Source of the DNA: Anaerolineae bacterium
GTDB taxonomy: Bacteria; Chloroflexota; Anaerolineae; Anaerolineales; UBA4823
Assembly (NCBI GenBank): GCA_030622805.1
Contig: JAUXFR010000001.1
Location: forward strand, 1-28,122
Direction of reading: 5' to 3'
Length of the DNA stretch: 28,122 bases
Part shown: positions 7,444 through 15,381 of the stretch, piece after piece
Position numbering within the stretch: the stretch's first letter is position 1
How the letters are laid out: the number at the start of each line of letters is the position of its first letter
Position numbers and translations under genes: made by a program
Notes under the pieces: model-generated
Databases searched by the model: none
Told to the model about the DNA's origin: nothing
The model's input: the letters and a program-made list of their open reading frames with translations, nothing else

Positions 7444-7986
7444 GTGTCAAGAATCGGTCGTTTACCCGTTGCGGTACCGCAGGGTGTTGATGTAAAAATA
7501 AAGGGCACATATGTGTACGTCAAGGGACCCAAAGGTGAACTGAGTCACACATTTCCTGCATCCATGAGAATTAAACTCAAGGATGGTGAGATTAAAGTGA
7601 CACGTCCCTCTGACGAGAAAGAAGATAAAGCCATGCATGGCACGACTCGCGCAATCATCAACAATATGGTTGTTGGAGTCAGTGAAGGTTTCGAAAAGAA
7701 ACTTGAAATTAATGGCGTCGGATATCGTGCGGAATTGGATGGAGCTAATTTAGTACTGCATGTCGGTTATTCCCATGCGATTACGATTGAACCTCAGGAA
7801 GGGATCACCTTTGAGATAGATAATCGATCTCGGCTAATAACAGTTCAGGGCTTCGACAAACAGGCCGTTGGTCAGACTGCCGCCGTGATACGTAAAGTCC
7901 GTCCTCCTGAACCCTATAAGGGGAAAGGGATTAAATATATCGATGAAGTGATCCGGCGCAAGGCAGGAAAGGCAGGTAAAGTGTAA
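7444..7986 (+). CDS. rplF: 50S ribosomal protein L6
   Basis: This 180-residue protein begins at GTG with the strongest ribosome site of the operon (AGGAGG). It starts SRIGRLPVAVPQGVDV and ends with VIRKVRPPEPYKGKGIKY, both standard for L6. L6 consists of two related domains and lies near the sarcin-ricin loop where elongation factors act. The stop overlaps the rplR start (TAATG). Confidence 0.98.
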   Translation: MSRIGRLPVAVPQGVDVKIKGTYVYVKGPKGELSHTFPASMRIKLKDGEIKVTRPSDEKEDKAMHGTTRAIINNMVVGVSEGFEKKLEINGVGYRAELDGANLVLHVGYSHAITIEPQEGITFEIDNRSRLITVQGFDKQAVGQTAAVIRKVRPPEPYKGKGIKYIDEVIRRKAGKAGKV

Positions 7987-8354
7987 TGGCAAAGAAAAGA
8001 TCGCGCAATGATGCGCGTATCAGGAGACACACTCGTGTGCGGAAAAAGGTGCACGGAACAGCGGATGTGCCACGTTTGAATGTATATCGTAGTCTCTCTG
8101 CGATTTATGCACAGGTTATAGATGATGAGGCAGGTAACACGCTGGTCTCAGCATCATCAATTGACAAAGAAATAAGAGCTCAGATGGGTGGTCTTAAGAA
8201 AACCGAACAGGCTCGAATTGTCGGTCAAGTTCTCGCTGACCGAGCAAAGGATAAAGACATTAAGACGGTCATATTTGATCGCAGTGGATATCGCTATATT
8301 GGTCGCGTAAAAGCATTAGCTGATGGTGCGCGCGAGAGCGGATTGCAGTTCTAA
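7986..8354 (+). CDS. rplR: 50S ribosomal protein L18
   Basis: This 122-residue protein has the L18 features: an arginine/lysine-rich N-terminus, then PRLNVYRSLSAIYAQVIDD, and the end FDRSGYRYIGRVKALADGAR. L18 carries 5S rRNA into the 50S with L5. It overlaps rplF by one base. The next gene starts 40-55 bases on, depending on the rpsE start used. Confidence 0.97.
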   Translation: MAKKRSRNDARIRRHTRVRKKVHGTADVPRLNVYRSLSAIYAQVIDDEAGNTLVSASSIDKEIRAQMGGLKKTEQARIVGQVLADRAKDKDIKTVIFDRSGYRYIGRVKALADGARESGLQF

Positions 8355-8409
8355 TCAGTTGGAATATCTGGTCCAATGATTAGTGTGCCTCGCTATGGAG
8401 AAAACAATT

Positions 8410-8928
8410 GTGGATAAGCAGTTTTCGGAATTAACTCAAGAACTTGATGAACGTGTCGTTGACATCGCCAGGGTTGCGACCGTCGTAAAAGGTGGTCGAA
8501 GATTTTCATTCCGTGTTGTCGTGGTTGTGGGAGATAAACGCGGTAGTGTGGGCGCAGGTATTGGTAGGGCAAACACAGTCCCCGACGCGATACGGAAAGC
8601 TAACGAGAAAGCACGTAAGGATATGCATGAATTAGCCTTATATAAAACCACGATTCCTCACGAAGTAATCGGGAAGGTGGCCGGTGCGAAAGTGCTGTTG
8701 AAACCCGCCTCAGAAGGGACTGGTGTGATTGCTGGCGGTGGTGTGCGTGCTGTTCTGGAAGCAGCAGGCGTTTCAGATATTTTGACCAAATCACTTGGCA
8801 GCAGCAATATATTAAACGTTGTATCTGCAACCATGAAGGCATTGGACCAGTTGAAATCTCCGGAAATTGAAGCATCAAACAGAGGCAAATCACCACAGGA
8901 TCTGATACCGTATTGGGATCGGAGGTAA
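8410..8928 (+). CDS. rpsE: 30S ribosomal protein S5
   Basis: The protein has the double-stranded-RNA-binding-like domain (VVDIARVATVVKGGRRFSFR) and the S5 C-terminal domain (PASEGTGVIAGGGVRAVLEA, then the RGKSPQDLI end). S5 acts at the mRNA entry site and in decoding fidelity. The start is uncertain. GTG 8410 (172 residues) has GGAG 9 bases upstream, while ATG 8395 (177) and GTG 8383 (181) in the same frame lack a ribosome site. The extra residues would be disordered in any case. Confidence 0.95.
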   Translation: MDKQFSELTQELDERVVDIARVATVVKGGRRFSFRVVVVVGDKRGSVGAGIGRANTVPDAIRKANEKARKDMHELALYKTTIPHEVIGKVAGAKVLLKPASEGTGVIAGGGVRAVLEAAGVSDILTKSLGSSNILNVVSATMKALDQLKSPEIEASNRGKSPQDLIPYWDRR

Positions 8929-8929
8929 G

Positions 8930-9139
8930 ATGCCAAGAAAGAAGAAAGAGATACCAAAAATATTCCAGGTGACACTGGTAAAAAGTCCCATTGGATATTC
9001 CGAACGACAGAAGGGCACGATCAGGGCGCTTGGTCTACGGCGTATGAATCAGACGGTTGAACACGTTGATACCCCTACACTGCGTGGAATGCTGCACAAG
9101 GTCAGCCACCTTGTAGATATTAAGGAAGTTAATGATTAG
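8930..9139 (+). CDS. rpmD: 50S ribosomal protein L30
   Basis: This 69-residue protein contains QVTLVKSPIGYSERQKGTIRALGLRRM, the L30 core, and the end MLHKVSHLVDI. L30 is a small peripheral 50S protein that some bacteria lack. GGAGG in the last codons of rpsE lies 4 to 5 bases before the ATG, and only one base separates the genes. A short basic N-terminal extension precedes the core. Confidence 0.97.
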   Translation: MPRKKKEIPKIFQVTLVKSPIGYSERQKGTIRALGLRRMNQTVEHVDTPTLRGMLHKVSHLVDIKEVND

Positions 9140-9150
9140 CAGGAATAATT

Positions 9151-9606
9151 ATGAAGTTACATGATCTGAAGCCAAACAAAGGATCTAAAAAATCACGCAA
9201 GCGAGTCGGGCGTGGAATCGCAGCCGGTCAGGGAAAGACTGCCGGGCGCGGTATGAAAGGACAGGGCGCACGCGCAGGTGGGGGTACACCGCTCTATCAT
9301 ATGGGTGGCAATCTGCCGCTGTTCCGCAAACTGCCGTTCATGCGGGGGAAGGGATTCACACCAATAAACCGGATTACATACAATGAGGTCAACCTGGAGC
9401 AACTACATGATTTCCCGGCTGATAGCAAAATATCTCCCGAAATCCTGGCAGATGCGAACCTGTTGAACGATGTGCGAAGCCCTGTGGTGGTGCTTGGTCG
9501 AGGTAATGTAAACGTTTCTCTTAATGTGAAATGCCACCGAATCAGTAAAGGTGCTCGTTCAAAGATAGAGGCAGCGGGTGGTACCGTTGAGATCATTGAA
9601 CAATGA
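9151..9606 (+). CDS. rplO: 50S ribosomal protein L15
   Basis: This 151-residue L15 opens MKLHDLKPNKGSKKSRKRVG and has the glycine-rich GKTAGRGMKGQGARAGG extension, followed by the globular C-terminal domain with ARSKIEAAGGTVEII. L15 threads its extension through 23S rRNA and joins midway through 50S assembly. AGGA lies upstream. secY follows after 31 bases, as is usual for spc operons. Confidence 0.98.
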   Translation: MKLHDLKPNKGSKKSRKRVGRGIAAGQGKTAGRGMKGQGARAGGGTPLYHMGGNLPLFRKLPFMRGKGFTPINRITYNEVNLEQLHDFPADSKISPEILADANLLNDVRSPVVVLGRGNVNVSLNVKCHRISKGARSKIEAAGGTVEIIEQ

Positions 9607-9637
9607 TGACGATTGAGTCAGTTAAGGAGTCGAACTT

Positions 9638-10978
9638 ATGAAGCGGTCTGCTTGGCGCTACTTATGGGCAGCCAAAGACATCCGTCGCAAGCTGCTGATC
9701 ACTCTCCTGATCCTGGCGATCTACCGTTTTGCAGCGCATGTGCCTGTGCCAGGTGCTAATCTAGAAGTAATCGCGCAGCTTACACAAGCCGGTGGAGCGG
9801 GTCAAACGCTGGTCGGATTGCTCGACCTGCTTTCAGGTGGAACGGTATCAAATTTCTCCGTCATGGCGATGGGGGTGTACCCTTACATCACCTCTCAGAT
9901 TATTTTGCAGCTGCTGGTACCGATTATTCCGTCATGGCAGCGCCGTATGGAAGAAGATCCACGAGAGGGTCGTAAATGGATGGAGAAATGGACTCTCATG
10001 ATGGCTGTTCCGATGGCAGCTTTGCAGGCATTTGGACAGATTAACATCTTCAGCTCCCTTGCTGGTGGAATGCCAGTTGTTGACAACTTCGGGTTCAGTG
10101 GTTCCAATCTACTGCCATCACTGACAGTAGTCCTATCGATGACTGCCGGGACTATGTTCGCAATCTGGTTGGGTGAATTGATCTCTGAATTCGGTATTCG
10201 TAATCAGGGTCTATCGCTTATCATCTTCGCCGGTATTGTGTCGCGGGTCCCAGTCACAATCATGGGGATACTATCGGATGAACAAACGCGGGTCATCGGG
10301 TTAATCCTGATGTTGGTTATCACGATCTTAACCATCTTCGCGGTCGTATTTGTCCAGCAGGGACGCCGCAACATCCCGGTAATGTATCCGGGGCGTCGTA
10401 TGGGAAAGCGTATGTCTATGCCTGTCAAAGGAACGCTGCCCCTGATGATCAATATGGCTGGTATGATCCCTCTGATCTTCGCTCAATCACTGCTAACCTT
10501 CCCTGCAATCCTGGCAAGTTTTTTCGTCAGGTCTGAAACGGAGTGGCTTAGCAACCTCGCACTCAGCATTCAGAATACATTTGGTGGTCAGAGTGATGTT
10601 TACTGGTTATTATATTTCCTTGGAGTTGTCGGGTTTACCTTCTTCTATACGAATGTGTTGTTCGCGCAGCAGAACTATGGAGAGAATCTGAAGAAAGTTG
10701 GCGCTCGCATACCCGGTGTCAGTCCCGGCGTACCAACGCAGCGTTATCTGAATCGCGTTCTCAGCCGTATTACCCTGCCGGGTGCGTTGTTCCTGGGTTT
10801 AGTGGCAATCTTGCCCTGGTTGCTGACGAAAATTTTCCCGATCGCGAGCAGCGGCAATTTGCTGCTGGTATCGTCAGCGGGTTTGCTGATTGTTGTTGGT
10901 GTCGTGAGAGATACCTTCTTCAATATTGAGGCGGAGTTGAAATTACACGGCTATGATGACGCCGCGTTAATCCGCTGA
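9638..10978 (+). CDS. secY: Preprotein translocase subunit SecY
   Basis: This 446-residue integral membrane protein has about ten hydrophobic segments, the SecY length and topology. It is the channel of the Sec translocon. Typical pieces are RRKLLITLLILAIYRFAAHV, the plug-region GLLDLLSGG, and QQNYGENLKKVGARIPGVSPG of the cytoplasmic loop before the last helices. AAGGAG lies 8 bases before the ATG. It sits between rplO and adk, as in most bacteria. Confidence 0.98.
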   Translation: MKRSAWRYLWAAKDIRRKLLITLLILAIYRFAAHVPVPGANLEVIAQLTQAGGAGQTLVGLLDLLSGGTVSNFSVMAMGVYPYITSQIILQLLVPIIPSWQRRMEEDPREGRKWMEKWTLMMAVPMAALQAFGQINIFSSLAGGMPVVDNFGFSGSNLLPSLTVVLSMTAGTMFAIWLGELISEFGIRNQGLSLIIFAGIVSRVPVTIMGILSDEQTRVIGLILMLVITILTIFAVVFVQQGRRNIPVMYPGRRMGKRMSMPVKGTLPLMINMAGMIPLIFAQSLLTFPAILASFFVRSETEWLSNLALSIQNTFGGQSDVYWLLYFLGVVGFTFFYTNVLFAQQNYGENLKKVGARIPGVSPGVPTQRYLNRVLSRITLPGALFLGLVAILPWLLTKIFPIASSGNLLLVSSAGLLIVVGVVRDTFFNIEAELKLHGYDDAALIR

Positions 10979-10986
10979 GGAAACTG

Positions 10987-11646
10987 ATGGCGATGTACAT
11001 TGTCCTAGTTGGCCCCCCAGGCGCTGGTAAAGGTACCCAGGCGCAGATCGTCAGCGAAACCCTGTGTATTCCACATATCTCTTCGGGTGTAATCTTTCGC
11101 GAGAACCTGGATAATCAGACGGAACTCGGAAAATTGGCCAGAAGTTTTTTAGAACATGGAGAGTTGGTGCCTGACGATCTGACCATCGCCATGATTAGAG
11201 AACGTCTTTCCCGTCCAGATTGTAAGGACGGTGCTTTGCTGGATGGTTTTCCCCGTACAACTGATCAGGCGGAAGCCCTGGCAGTGATTATGAACGAGTT
11301 GTATGACCGGCAGGTTGATGCTGTGCCTTTCATCCATGTGCATGTAAACGCTTTGATCGAAAGGATGACAGGTCGTTTGACCTGCAAGGCAGGAGGACAT
11401 GTCTTTCATGAGAAGCATAATCCACCAAAACTCGCTGGCATATGCGATTACGATGGCTCAGAACTTTACCAACGGGAAGATGATAAGGAAGAAACGGTCA
11501 GGCATCGCATCCATGTATATTTCGATCAAACTGCCCCTTTGATTGAGTATTACAAAGATGCTGGAAAGCTGATTGAAATTGATGGAAATAAATCAATTGA
11601 GGAAGTGAGCGCGGATATTTTGTCTGCGTTGAATATCGGTGTATAA
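10987..11646 (+). CDS. adk: Adenylate kinase
   Basis: This 219-residue enzyme interconverts ATP + AMP and 2 ADP. The P-loop GPPGAGKGT spans residues 9-17, and DGFPRT is the AMP-side motif. The long form is present with a lid around residues 130-165. In Gram-positive homologues that lid binds zinc with Cys-Cys-Cys-Asp or four Cys. Here the second ligand position is glycine (TCKAGGH then GICDYD), so zinc binding is doubtful or uses the nearby histidine. GAGGA lies 5 to 6 bases before the ATG; ATG 10993 is an alternative. Confidence 0.97.
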   Translation: MAMYIVLVGPPGAGKGTQAQIVSETLCIPHISSGVIFRENLDNQTELGKLARSFLEHGELVPDDLTIAMIRERLSRPDCKDGALLDGFPRTTDQAEALAVIMNELYDRQVDAVPFIHVHVNALIERMTGRLTCKAGGHVFHEKHNPPKLAGICDYDGSELYQREDDKEETVRHRIHVYFDQTAPLIEYYKDAGKLIEIDGNKSIEEVSADILSALNIGV

Positions 11647-11650
11647 GGTT

Positions 11651-12430
11651 ATGAACTGGGAACGGAATATTGTCATCAAAAGTAATGAAGAACTGGCAGT
11701 CATGCGAAAGGCAGGAAGAGTCAACGCGTTGGCGTTAGAAACGGTCAGGAAGATGATCCGTCCAGGGATTACAACTGCTGAATTGAATGCGGCTGCTGAA
11801 GAGGTCATCCGCTCCTATAATGGAAAACCGGTTTTTCTGGGGTACCCAGGACCATACCCATACCCGGCGACTCTTTGTATCAGCATCAATGAGGAGTTAG
11901 TGCACGGCATCCCTGGGACGCGCAGACTTGCAGAAGGGGATATTGTCTCAATTGATTGTGGCACAGAATTGAATGGTTTCGTTGGTGATGCAGCATTTAC
12001 AGCAGGTGTTGGTGAAATTTCACCGCAGGCACAACTTCTGCTGCAAGTAACTGAAGAAGCATTATACAAAGGGATTGAACAGATGCGTCCCGGCAACCAA
12101 ACTGGTGATGTGTCTGCTGCGATCCAGAGTCATGTTGAAGAAAATCACCTGCATGTGACTAAGCTCTATACAGGACATGGTGTTGGACGACAGATGCATG
12201 AAGGTCCCCAGGTACCGAATTACGGTAAGTCTGGCAAGGGGATTCCCCTGCGCCCGGGAATGACGATAGCATTGGAGCCAATGGTCCTGGTAGGTACGTC
12301 AAAAACAAAGGTGCTTCCTGACCAGTGGACAGTGGTATCAGAGGATGGATCGCTTACTGCACATTTTGAGCACAGTGTTGCAGTGACAGAAAATGGTTCA
12401 GTGATCCTCACATTACCATCAGAACCATAA
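11651..12430 (+). CDS. map: Methionine aminopeptidase, type I
   Basis: This protein of about 259 residues removes the initiator methionine. The metal ligands can be located: Asp in SIDCGTELNGFVGDAAF (two), His in GHGVGRQMHEGPQ, Glu in ALEPMV and Glu near the end in AVTENG. The substrate-binding His in VHGIPG is also present. I chose ATG 11651. GTG 11639 in frame would overlap adk by 8 bases and add four residues. Ribosome-site evidence is weak for both. Confidence 0.96.
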   Translation: MNWERNIVIKSNEELAVMRKAGRVNALALETVRKMIRPGITTAELNAAAEEVIRSYNGKPVFLGYPGPYPYPATLCISINEELVHGIPGTRRLAEGDIVSIDCGTELNGFVGDAAFTAGVGEISPQAQLLLQVTEEALYKGIEQMRPGNQTGDVSAAIQSHVEENHLHVTKLYTGHGVGRQMHEGPQVPNYGKSGKGIPLRPGMTIALEPMVLVGTSKTKVLPDQWTVVSEDGSLTAHFEHSVAVTENGSVILTLPSEP

Positions 12431-12545
12431 TGGAACACTACCAGTCTGGACGAGAGCTGAGTAAACGTGTATAATCAAAGTTTTGGTTGCTCGAGTATGA
12501 AGTGGTAATTATTTCGAACAGAAATCAGTTCGATTGGAGTAAATT
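12431..12545 (+). promoter_or_regulatory. Promoter candidate before rpmJ; no infA here
   Basis: A perfect TATAAT at 12470-12475 has CTGGAC (12446-12451) 18 bases upstream as a partial -35. A transcript would start near 12482 and lead into rpmJ-rpsM-rpsK-rpsD-rpoA-rplQ. The gap is only 115 bases, too short for the 72-codon infA gene that commonly lies between map and rpmJ. GGAG precedes the rpmJ ATG by about 10 bases. Confidence 0.45.
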
Positions 12546-12659
12546 ATGAAAGTATCGGCTTCGATTAAAAAGCGTTGTGCGAAGTGCAAGATTGTGAAAC
12601 GTAAAGGAGTCTTGTACGTAATCTGTGAGAATCCGAAACATAAACAGCGACAAGGATAG
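12546..12659 (+). CDS. rpmJ: 50S ribosomal protein L36, zinc form
   Basis: This 37-residue protein reads MKVSASIKKRCAKCK and ends CENPKHKQRQG. The zinc ligands of the C+ form are complete: C11, C14, C27 and H32. L36 is the smallest 50S protein and binds 23S rRNA near L16. The length is exactly that of the family. rpsM follows after six bases. Confidence 0.97.
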   Translation: MKVSASIKKRCAKCKIVKRKGVLYVICENPKHKQRQG

Positions 12660-12665
12660 GAAGTT

Positions 12666-13055
12666 ATGGCACGTATTGAAGGTGTAGATCTACCGCGAAA
12701 TAAGCGCATTGAAATTGGATTGACGTACATATATGGAGTCGGTCTCCCACGGTCACATGAGATTTTGTCGGTGACCGGAGTTAACCCGGATACCCGCGTT
12801 ATCGACCTCACCGATTCAGACATCACAAGACTGAGAGAATATATTAACCAGAATTTCAAAATTGAAGGGGACCTGCGCCGTGAGATCCAGCTTAATATTA
12901 AACGGTTAATTGAGATCGGTAGTTATCGTGGACTACGTCATCGACGAGGACTGCCGGTTCGAGGTCAACGGACACGTACAAACGCCCGTACACGAAAAGG
13001 TCCAAAGAAGACTGTTGCTGGTCGTGGAAGGCGGCGTGGCGCTACGAAGAAATAG
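12666..13055 (+). CDS. rpsM: 30S ribosomal protein S13
   Basis: This 129-residue S13 starts ARIEGVDLPRNKRIEIGLTYIYG and ends with the basic tail after HRRGLPVRGQRTRTNARTRKG. S13 sits at the top of the 30S head, forms bridges to the 50S and contacts P-site tRNA with its tail. AGGAAG lies about 4 bases before the ATG. A 133-base gap follows, unusual because rpsM and rpsK are normally close. Confidence 0.98.
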   Translation: MARIEGVDLPRNKRIEIGLTYIYGVGLPRSHEILSVTGVNPDTRVIDLTDSDITRLREYINQNFKIEGDLRREIQLNIKRLIEIGSYRGLRHRRGLPVRGQRTRTNARTRKGPKKTVAGRGRRRGATKK

Positions 13056-13188
13056 TTTAGGTGATTCTATCTTCTGAGCTTAATAAATTGGGAAGTGTAC
13101 CTTCCAATCTGCAGCTGCCTGATTTGTAAATTCAGAAGAGGATATCGAAGGAAAAGTTTTAAAAGAAAAGAAATATTAGTGAGGTCTT
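13056..13188 (+). promoter_or_regulatory. Structured gap before rpsK
   Basis: An 8-bp perfect helix pairs TCTTCTGA 13070-13077 with TCAGAAGA 13132-13139. It encloses a hairpin of TTGGGAAG 13088-13095 with CTTCCAA 13101-13107 (one bulge, 5-base loop) and a GCAGCTGC palindrome (13111-13118). The tail is A-rich and ends with GAGG before the rpsK ATG. No gene is visible. It is a candidate leader or RNase processing site. Confidence 0.4.
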
Positions 13189-13590
13189 ATGGCACAGAGC
13201 GTACGATCGGCGCGTCGGAAAGGCGCTAAGAAAACAAAACGAACCCTTGCGAAAGGGCAGATCCACATTTATTCAACATTTAATAACACCATAATCACCG
13301 TAACCGATATGGAGGGTAATACGGTGGCATGGGGCAGTGCAGGTTCAGTTGGATTTAAAGGATCCCGGAAGAGCACACCATTTGCAGCTCGACTGGCAAC
13401 CGAACAGGCATTAAAAGCCGCCATGGGTATGGGATTGCAGGAAGTGGAGTTGATCGTAAAGGGTCCTGGCCCTGGACGAGAAGCAGCAATTCGCGCTGTT
13501 CAATCATTGGACGTAAAGGTGTCTGCAATCTCTGATGTCACCCCAATTCCACATAACGGGTGCAGACCTCCAAAAAAGCGCCGTGTGTGA
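13189..13590 (+). CDS. rpsK: 30S ribosomal protein S11
   Basis: This 133-residue protein has GQIHIYSTFNNTIITVTD, GSRKSTPFAARLA and the C-terminal PIPHNGCRPPKKRRV, all S11 signatures. S11 lies on the 30S platform by the E site with S6 and S18. GAGG lies 4 bases before the ATG. The basic N-terminus is somewhat extended compared with short S11 forms. Confidence 0.98.
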   Translation: MAQSVRSARRKGAKKTKRTLAKGQIHIYSTFNNTIITVTDMEGNTVAWGSAGSVGFKGSRKSTPFAARLATEQALKAAMGMGLQEVELIVKGPGPGREAAIRAVQSLDVKVSAISDVTPIPHNGCRPPKKRRV

Positions 13591-13661
13591 TATTTACAAA
13601 CCCAACGAATACAATTGGTTTGTGTTTAGATTGATAACAAGGAAGGAATAGGTATTAAAAT
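13591..13661 (+). promoter_or_regulatory. Hairpin between rpsK and rpsD
   Basis: ACAAACC 13596-13602 pairs with GGTTTGT 13617-13623, continuing as AA/TT after a bulged C with a 9-base loop. It begins five bases after the rpsK stop and is not followed by a proper T-tract. AAGGAAGG precedes the rpsD ATG. A processing or stability role is inferred. Confidence 0.3.
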
Positions 13662-14300
13662 ATGTCAAAATATCGTGGGCCAGTATGTAAGCTATGCCGA
13701 CGAGAGGGCGAGAAATTATTTCTGAAGGGTGATCGATGCATGACGTCTAAATGTGCATTTGATCGGCGCAGCTATCCACCCGGTCAACATGGAAAGAGCG
13801 CCCAATTCCGCCGTCGACGAGAGTCTGACTACAGTCGGCAGTTACGAGCAAAGCAAAAAGCACGCCGAATATACGGCATCTTGGAGAAACAATTTCATCG
13901 CTACTACCAAGTCGCCTTAGGTCGACGTGGACTGACGGGTTTAAATCTTCTACAAATTCTTGAGACACGTCTAGATAATGTCGTATATCGATTGGGTTAC
14001 GCAGACAGTCGTGCTCAGGCGCGGCTGCTGGTTACCCATGGACATTTTTCTGTGAACGACCGTCGTACAGATGTACCGTCGATGCTGGTCTCGGAAAATG
14101 ATGTGGTATCAGTTCGTGACGGCTCCAGGAAGCGCACTTATTTCAAAGAATTGCCTTCTATGGCAGAAGGAAAAAATATCCCTGCATGGTTAGTCAGGGA
14201 TCTAAATAATCTATCTGGTTCTGTATTACGCTTACCCGAGCGTGCTGAGATAGATGGCAATCTAAACGAGCAGTTGATCGTCGAATACTACTCAAGGTAA
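13662..14300 (+). CDS. rpsD: 30S ribosomal protein S4, zinc form
   Basis: This 212-residue S4 has the N-terminal zinc-finger cysteines C9, C12, C26 and C31, then SYPPGQHG and the S4 RNA-binding domain (LETRLDNVVYRLGYADSRAQAR). S4 nucleates assembly of the 16S 5' domain and helps form the mRNA entry pore. It autoregulates its operon in E. coli and Bacillus. A 103-base gap with a strong nested hairpin follows. Confidence 0.98.
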   Translation: MSKYRGPVCKLCRREGEKLFLKGDRCMTSKCAFDRRSYPPGQHGKSAQFRRRRESDYSRQLRAKQKARRIYGILEKQFHRYYQVALGRRGLTGLNLLQILETRLDNVVYRLGYADSRAQARLLVTHGHFSVNDRRTDVPSMLVSENDVVSVRDGSRKRTYFKELPSMAEGKNIPAWLVRDLNNLSGSVLRLPERAEIDGNLNEQLIVEYYSR

Positions 14301-14403
14301 CATATATGTAACTGCCTGCAATTGAAGCATTCATCAGTACACTTTGTGAGAATTACGCTGATGAGAAGCGCACTGGCAGGCAGTATTCGGGATGAGGTGA
14401 ATC
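14301..14403 (+). promoter_or_regulatory. Strong nested hairpin before rpoA
   Basis: ACTGCCTGC 14311-14319 pairs perfectly over 9 bp with GCAGGCAGT 14376-14384. Inside it TCATCAG 14331-14337 pairs over 7 bp with CTGATGA 14358-14364, extendable by a G-U pair. The stem ends 8 bases before the GAGGTGA ribosome site of rpoA (14393-14399). No T-tract follows, so it is not an ordinary terminator. A leader, protein-binding or processing site is likely. Confidence 0.5.
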
Positions 14404-15375
14404 GTGATCAGTTTGGGAAATATGGTTACGCCGAAGATTGAGCGTGAGGCTGAAGCACGCAATTATGGGAAGTTTGTCATAAGCCCATTAGAGCATGGAT
14501 ATGGAATTACGCTTGGGAATTCCCTGCGAAGGGTATTGCTGTCTTCTATGGAGGGTGCAGCGGTCACATCAATCCGCATTGCGGACGTGCAGCATGAGTT
14601 TACTGATATTCCTGGTGTCCGGGAAGATGTAATTCGTGTCATGTTGCAGATCAAACAATTACGGATGAAATTATTCGATGTCGAAAACGCTCGACTTCAT
14701 CTTGAAGTTCAAGGTGGAGGCGTTGTCACCGCTGGTGATATTATCACACCACCAGAAGTTGAAATAATGAACCCGGCTCTATATCTGTTCACAATGGATG
14801 ATGGATCAGGTCATATCGAGCTAGAGATGACGGTGGAACGCGGCAGGGGGTATTCACCAGCGGATGAACGTATTGGACGCTTGCCAATCGGTGAACTGCC
14901 GGTGGATGCGATTTACTCCCCGGTCCAGCGCGTGAATTTTGATGTTGGTTATGCACGTGTAGGACAGAGTACCAACTTTGACCGTCTGGTGATGGATATC
15001 TGGACTGATGGTACGGTTGGTCCGGAAGAGGCTTTGAGCAATGCTGCGAAAATCATCATCGAACATCTACGACATCTGGCTGGGATCAGTGAAGAAACAC
15101 TTGCCGCAATAGCGATGGAAGAGGAAGAGACTTCCCGTTTGACGAGTGAGATGATCGAGACTCCAATAGAAAATCTGGATCTTTCCGTCCGAGTGTTTAA
15201 TTCTCTCAAACGAACGGGTATTACCACCGTGGGGGAGGTGCTTGAGTTATTAGAAAAAGGTGATGAAGCGGTAATGTCCATCCGCAACTTCGGTGAGAAA
15301 AGCCTTGAGGAACTTCGAGCGAAAATGTACGAGAAAGAATACCTCGTGGATGAAGAGGACGAGGAAGCGGAGTAA
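14404..15375 (+). CDS. rpoA: RNA polymerase alpha subunit
   Basis: This 323-residue protein has the assembly domain with YGKFVISPLEHGYGITLGNSLRRVLL-type sequence (about residues 20-45), then a linker. The C-terminal DNA- and activator-binding domain spans about 255-310 (ENLDLSVRVFNSLKRTGI, then RNFGEKSLEEL). The tail is strongly acidic. The start is GTG 14404 with GAGGTGA about 4 bases upstream. As in most bacteria it lies between rpsD and rplQ. Confidence 0.98.
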   Translation: MISLGNMVTPKIEREAEARNYGKFVISPLEHGYGITLGNSLRRVLLSSMEGAAVTSIRIADVQHEFTDIPGVREDVIRVMLQIKQLRMKLFDVENARLHLEVQGGGVVTAGDIITPPEVEIMNPALYLFTMDDGSGHIELEMTVERGRGYSPADERIGRLPIGELPVDAIYSPVQRVNFDVGYARVGQSTNFDRLVMDIWTDGTVGPEEALSNAAKIIIEHLRHLAGISEETLAAIAMEEEETSRLTSEMIETPIENLDLSVRVFNSLKRTGITTVGEVLELLEKGDEAVMSIRNFGEKSLEELRAKMYEKEYLVDEEDEEAE

Positions 15376-15381
15376 GTTATT

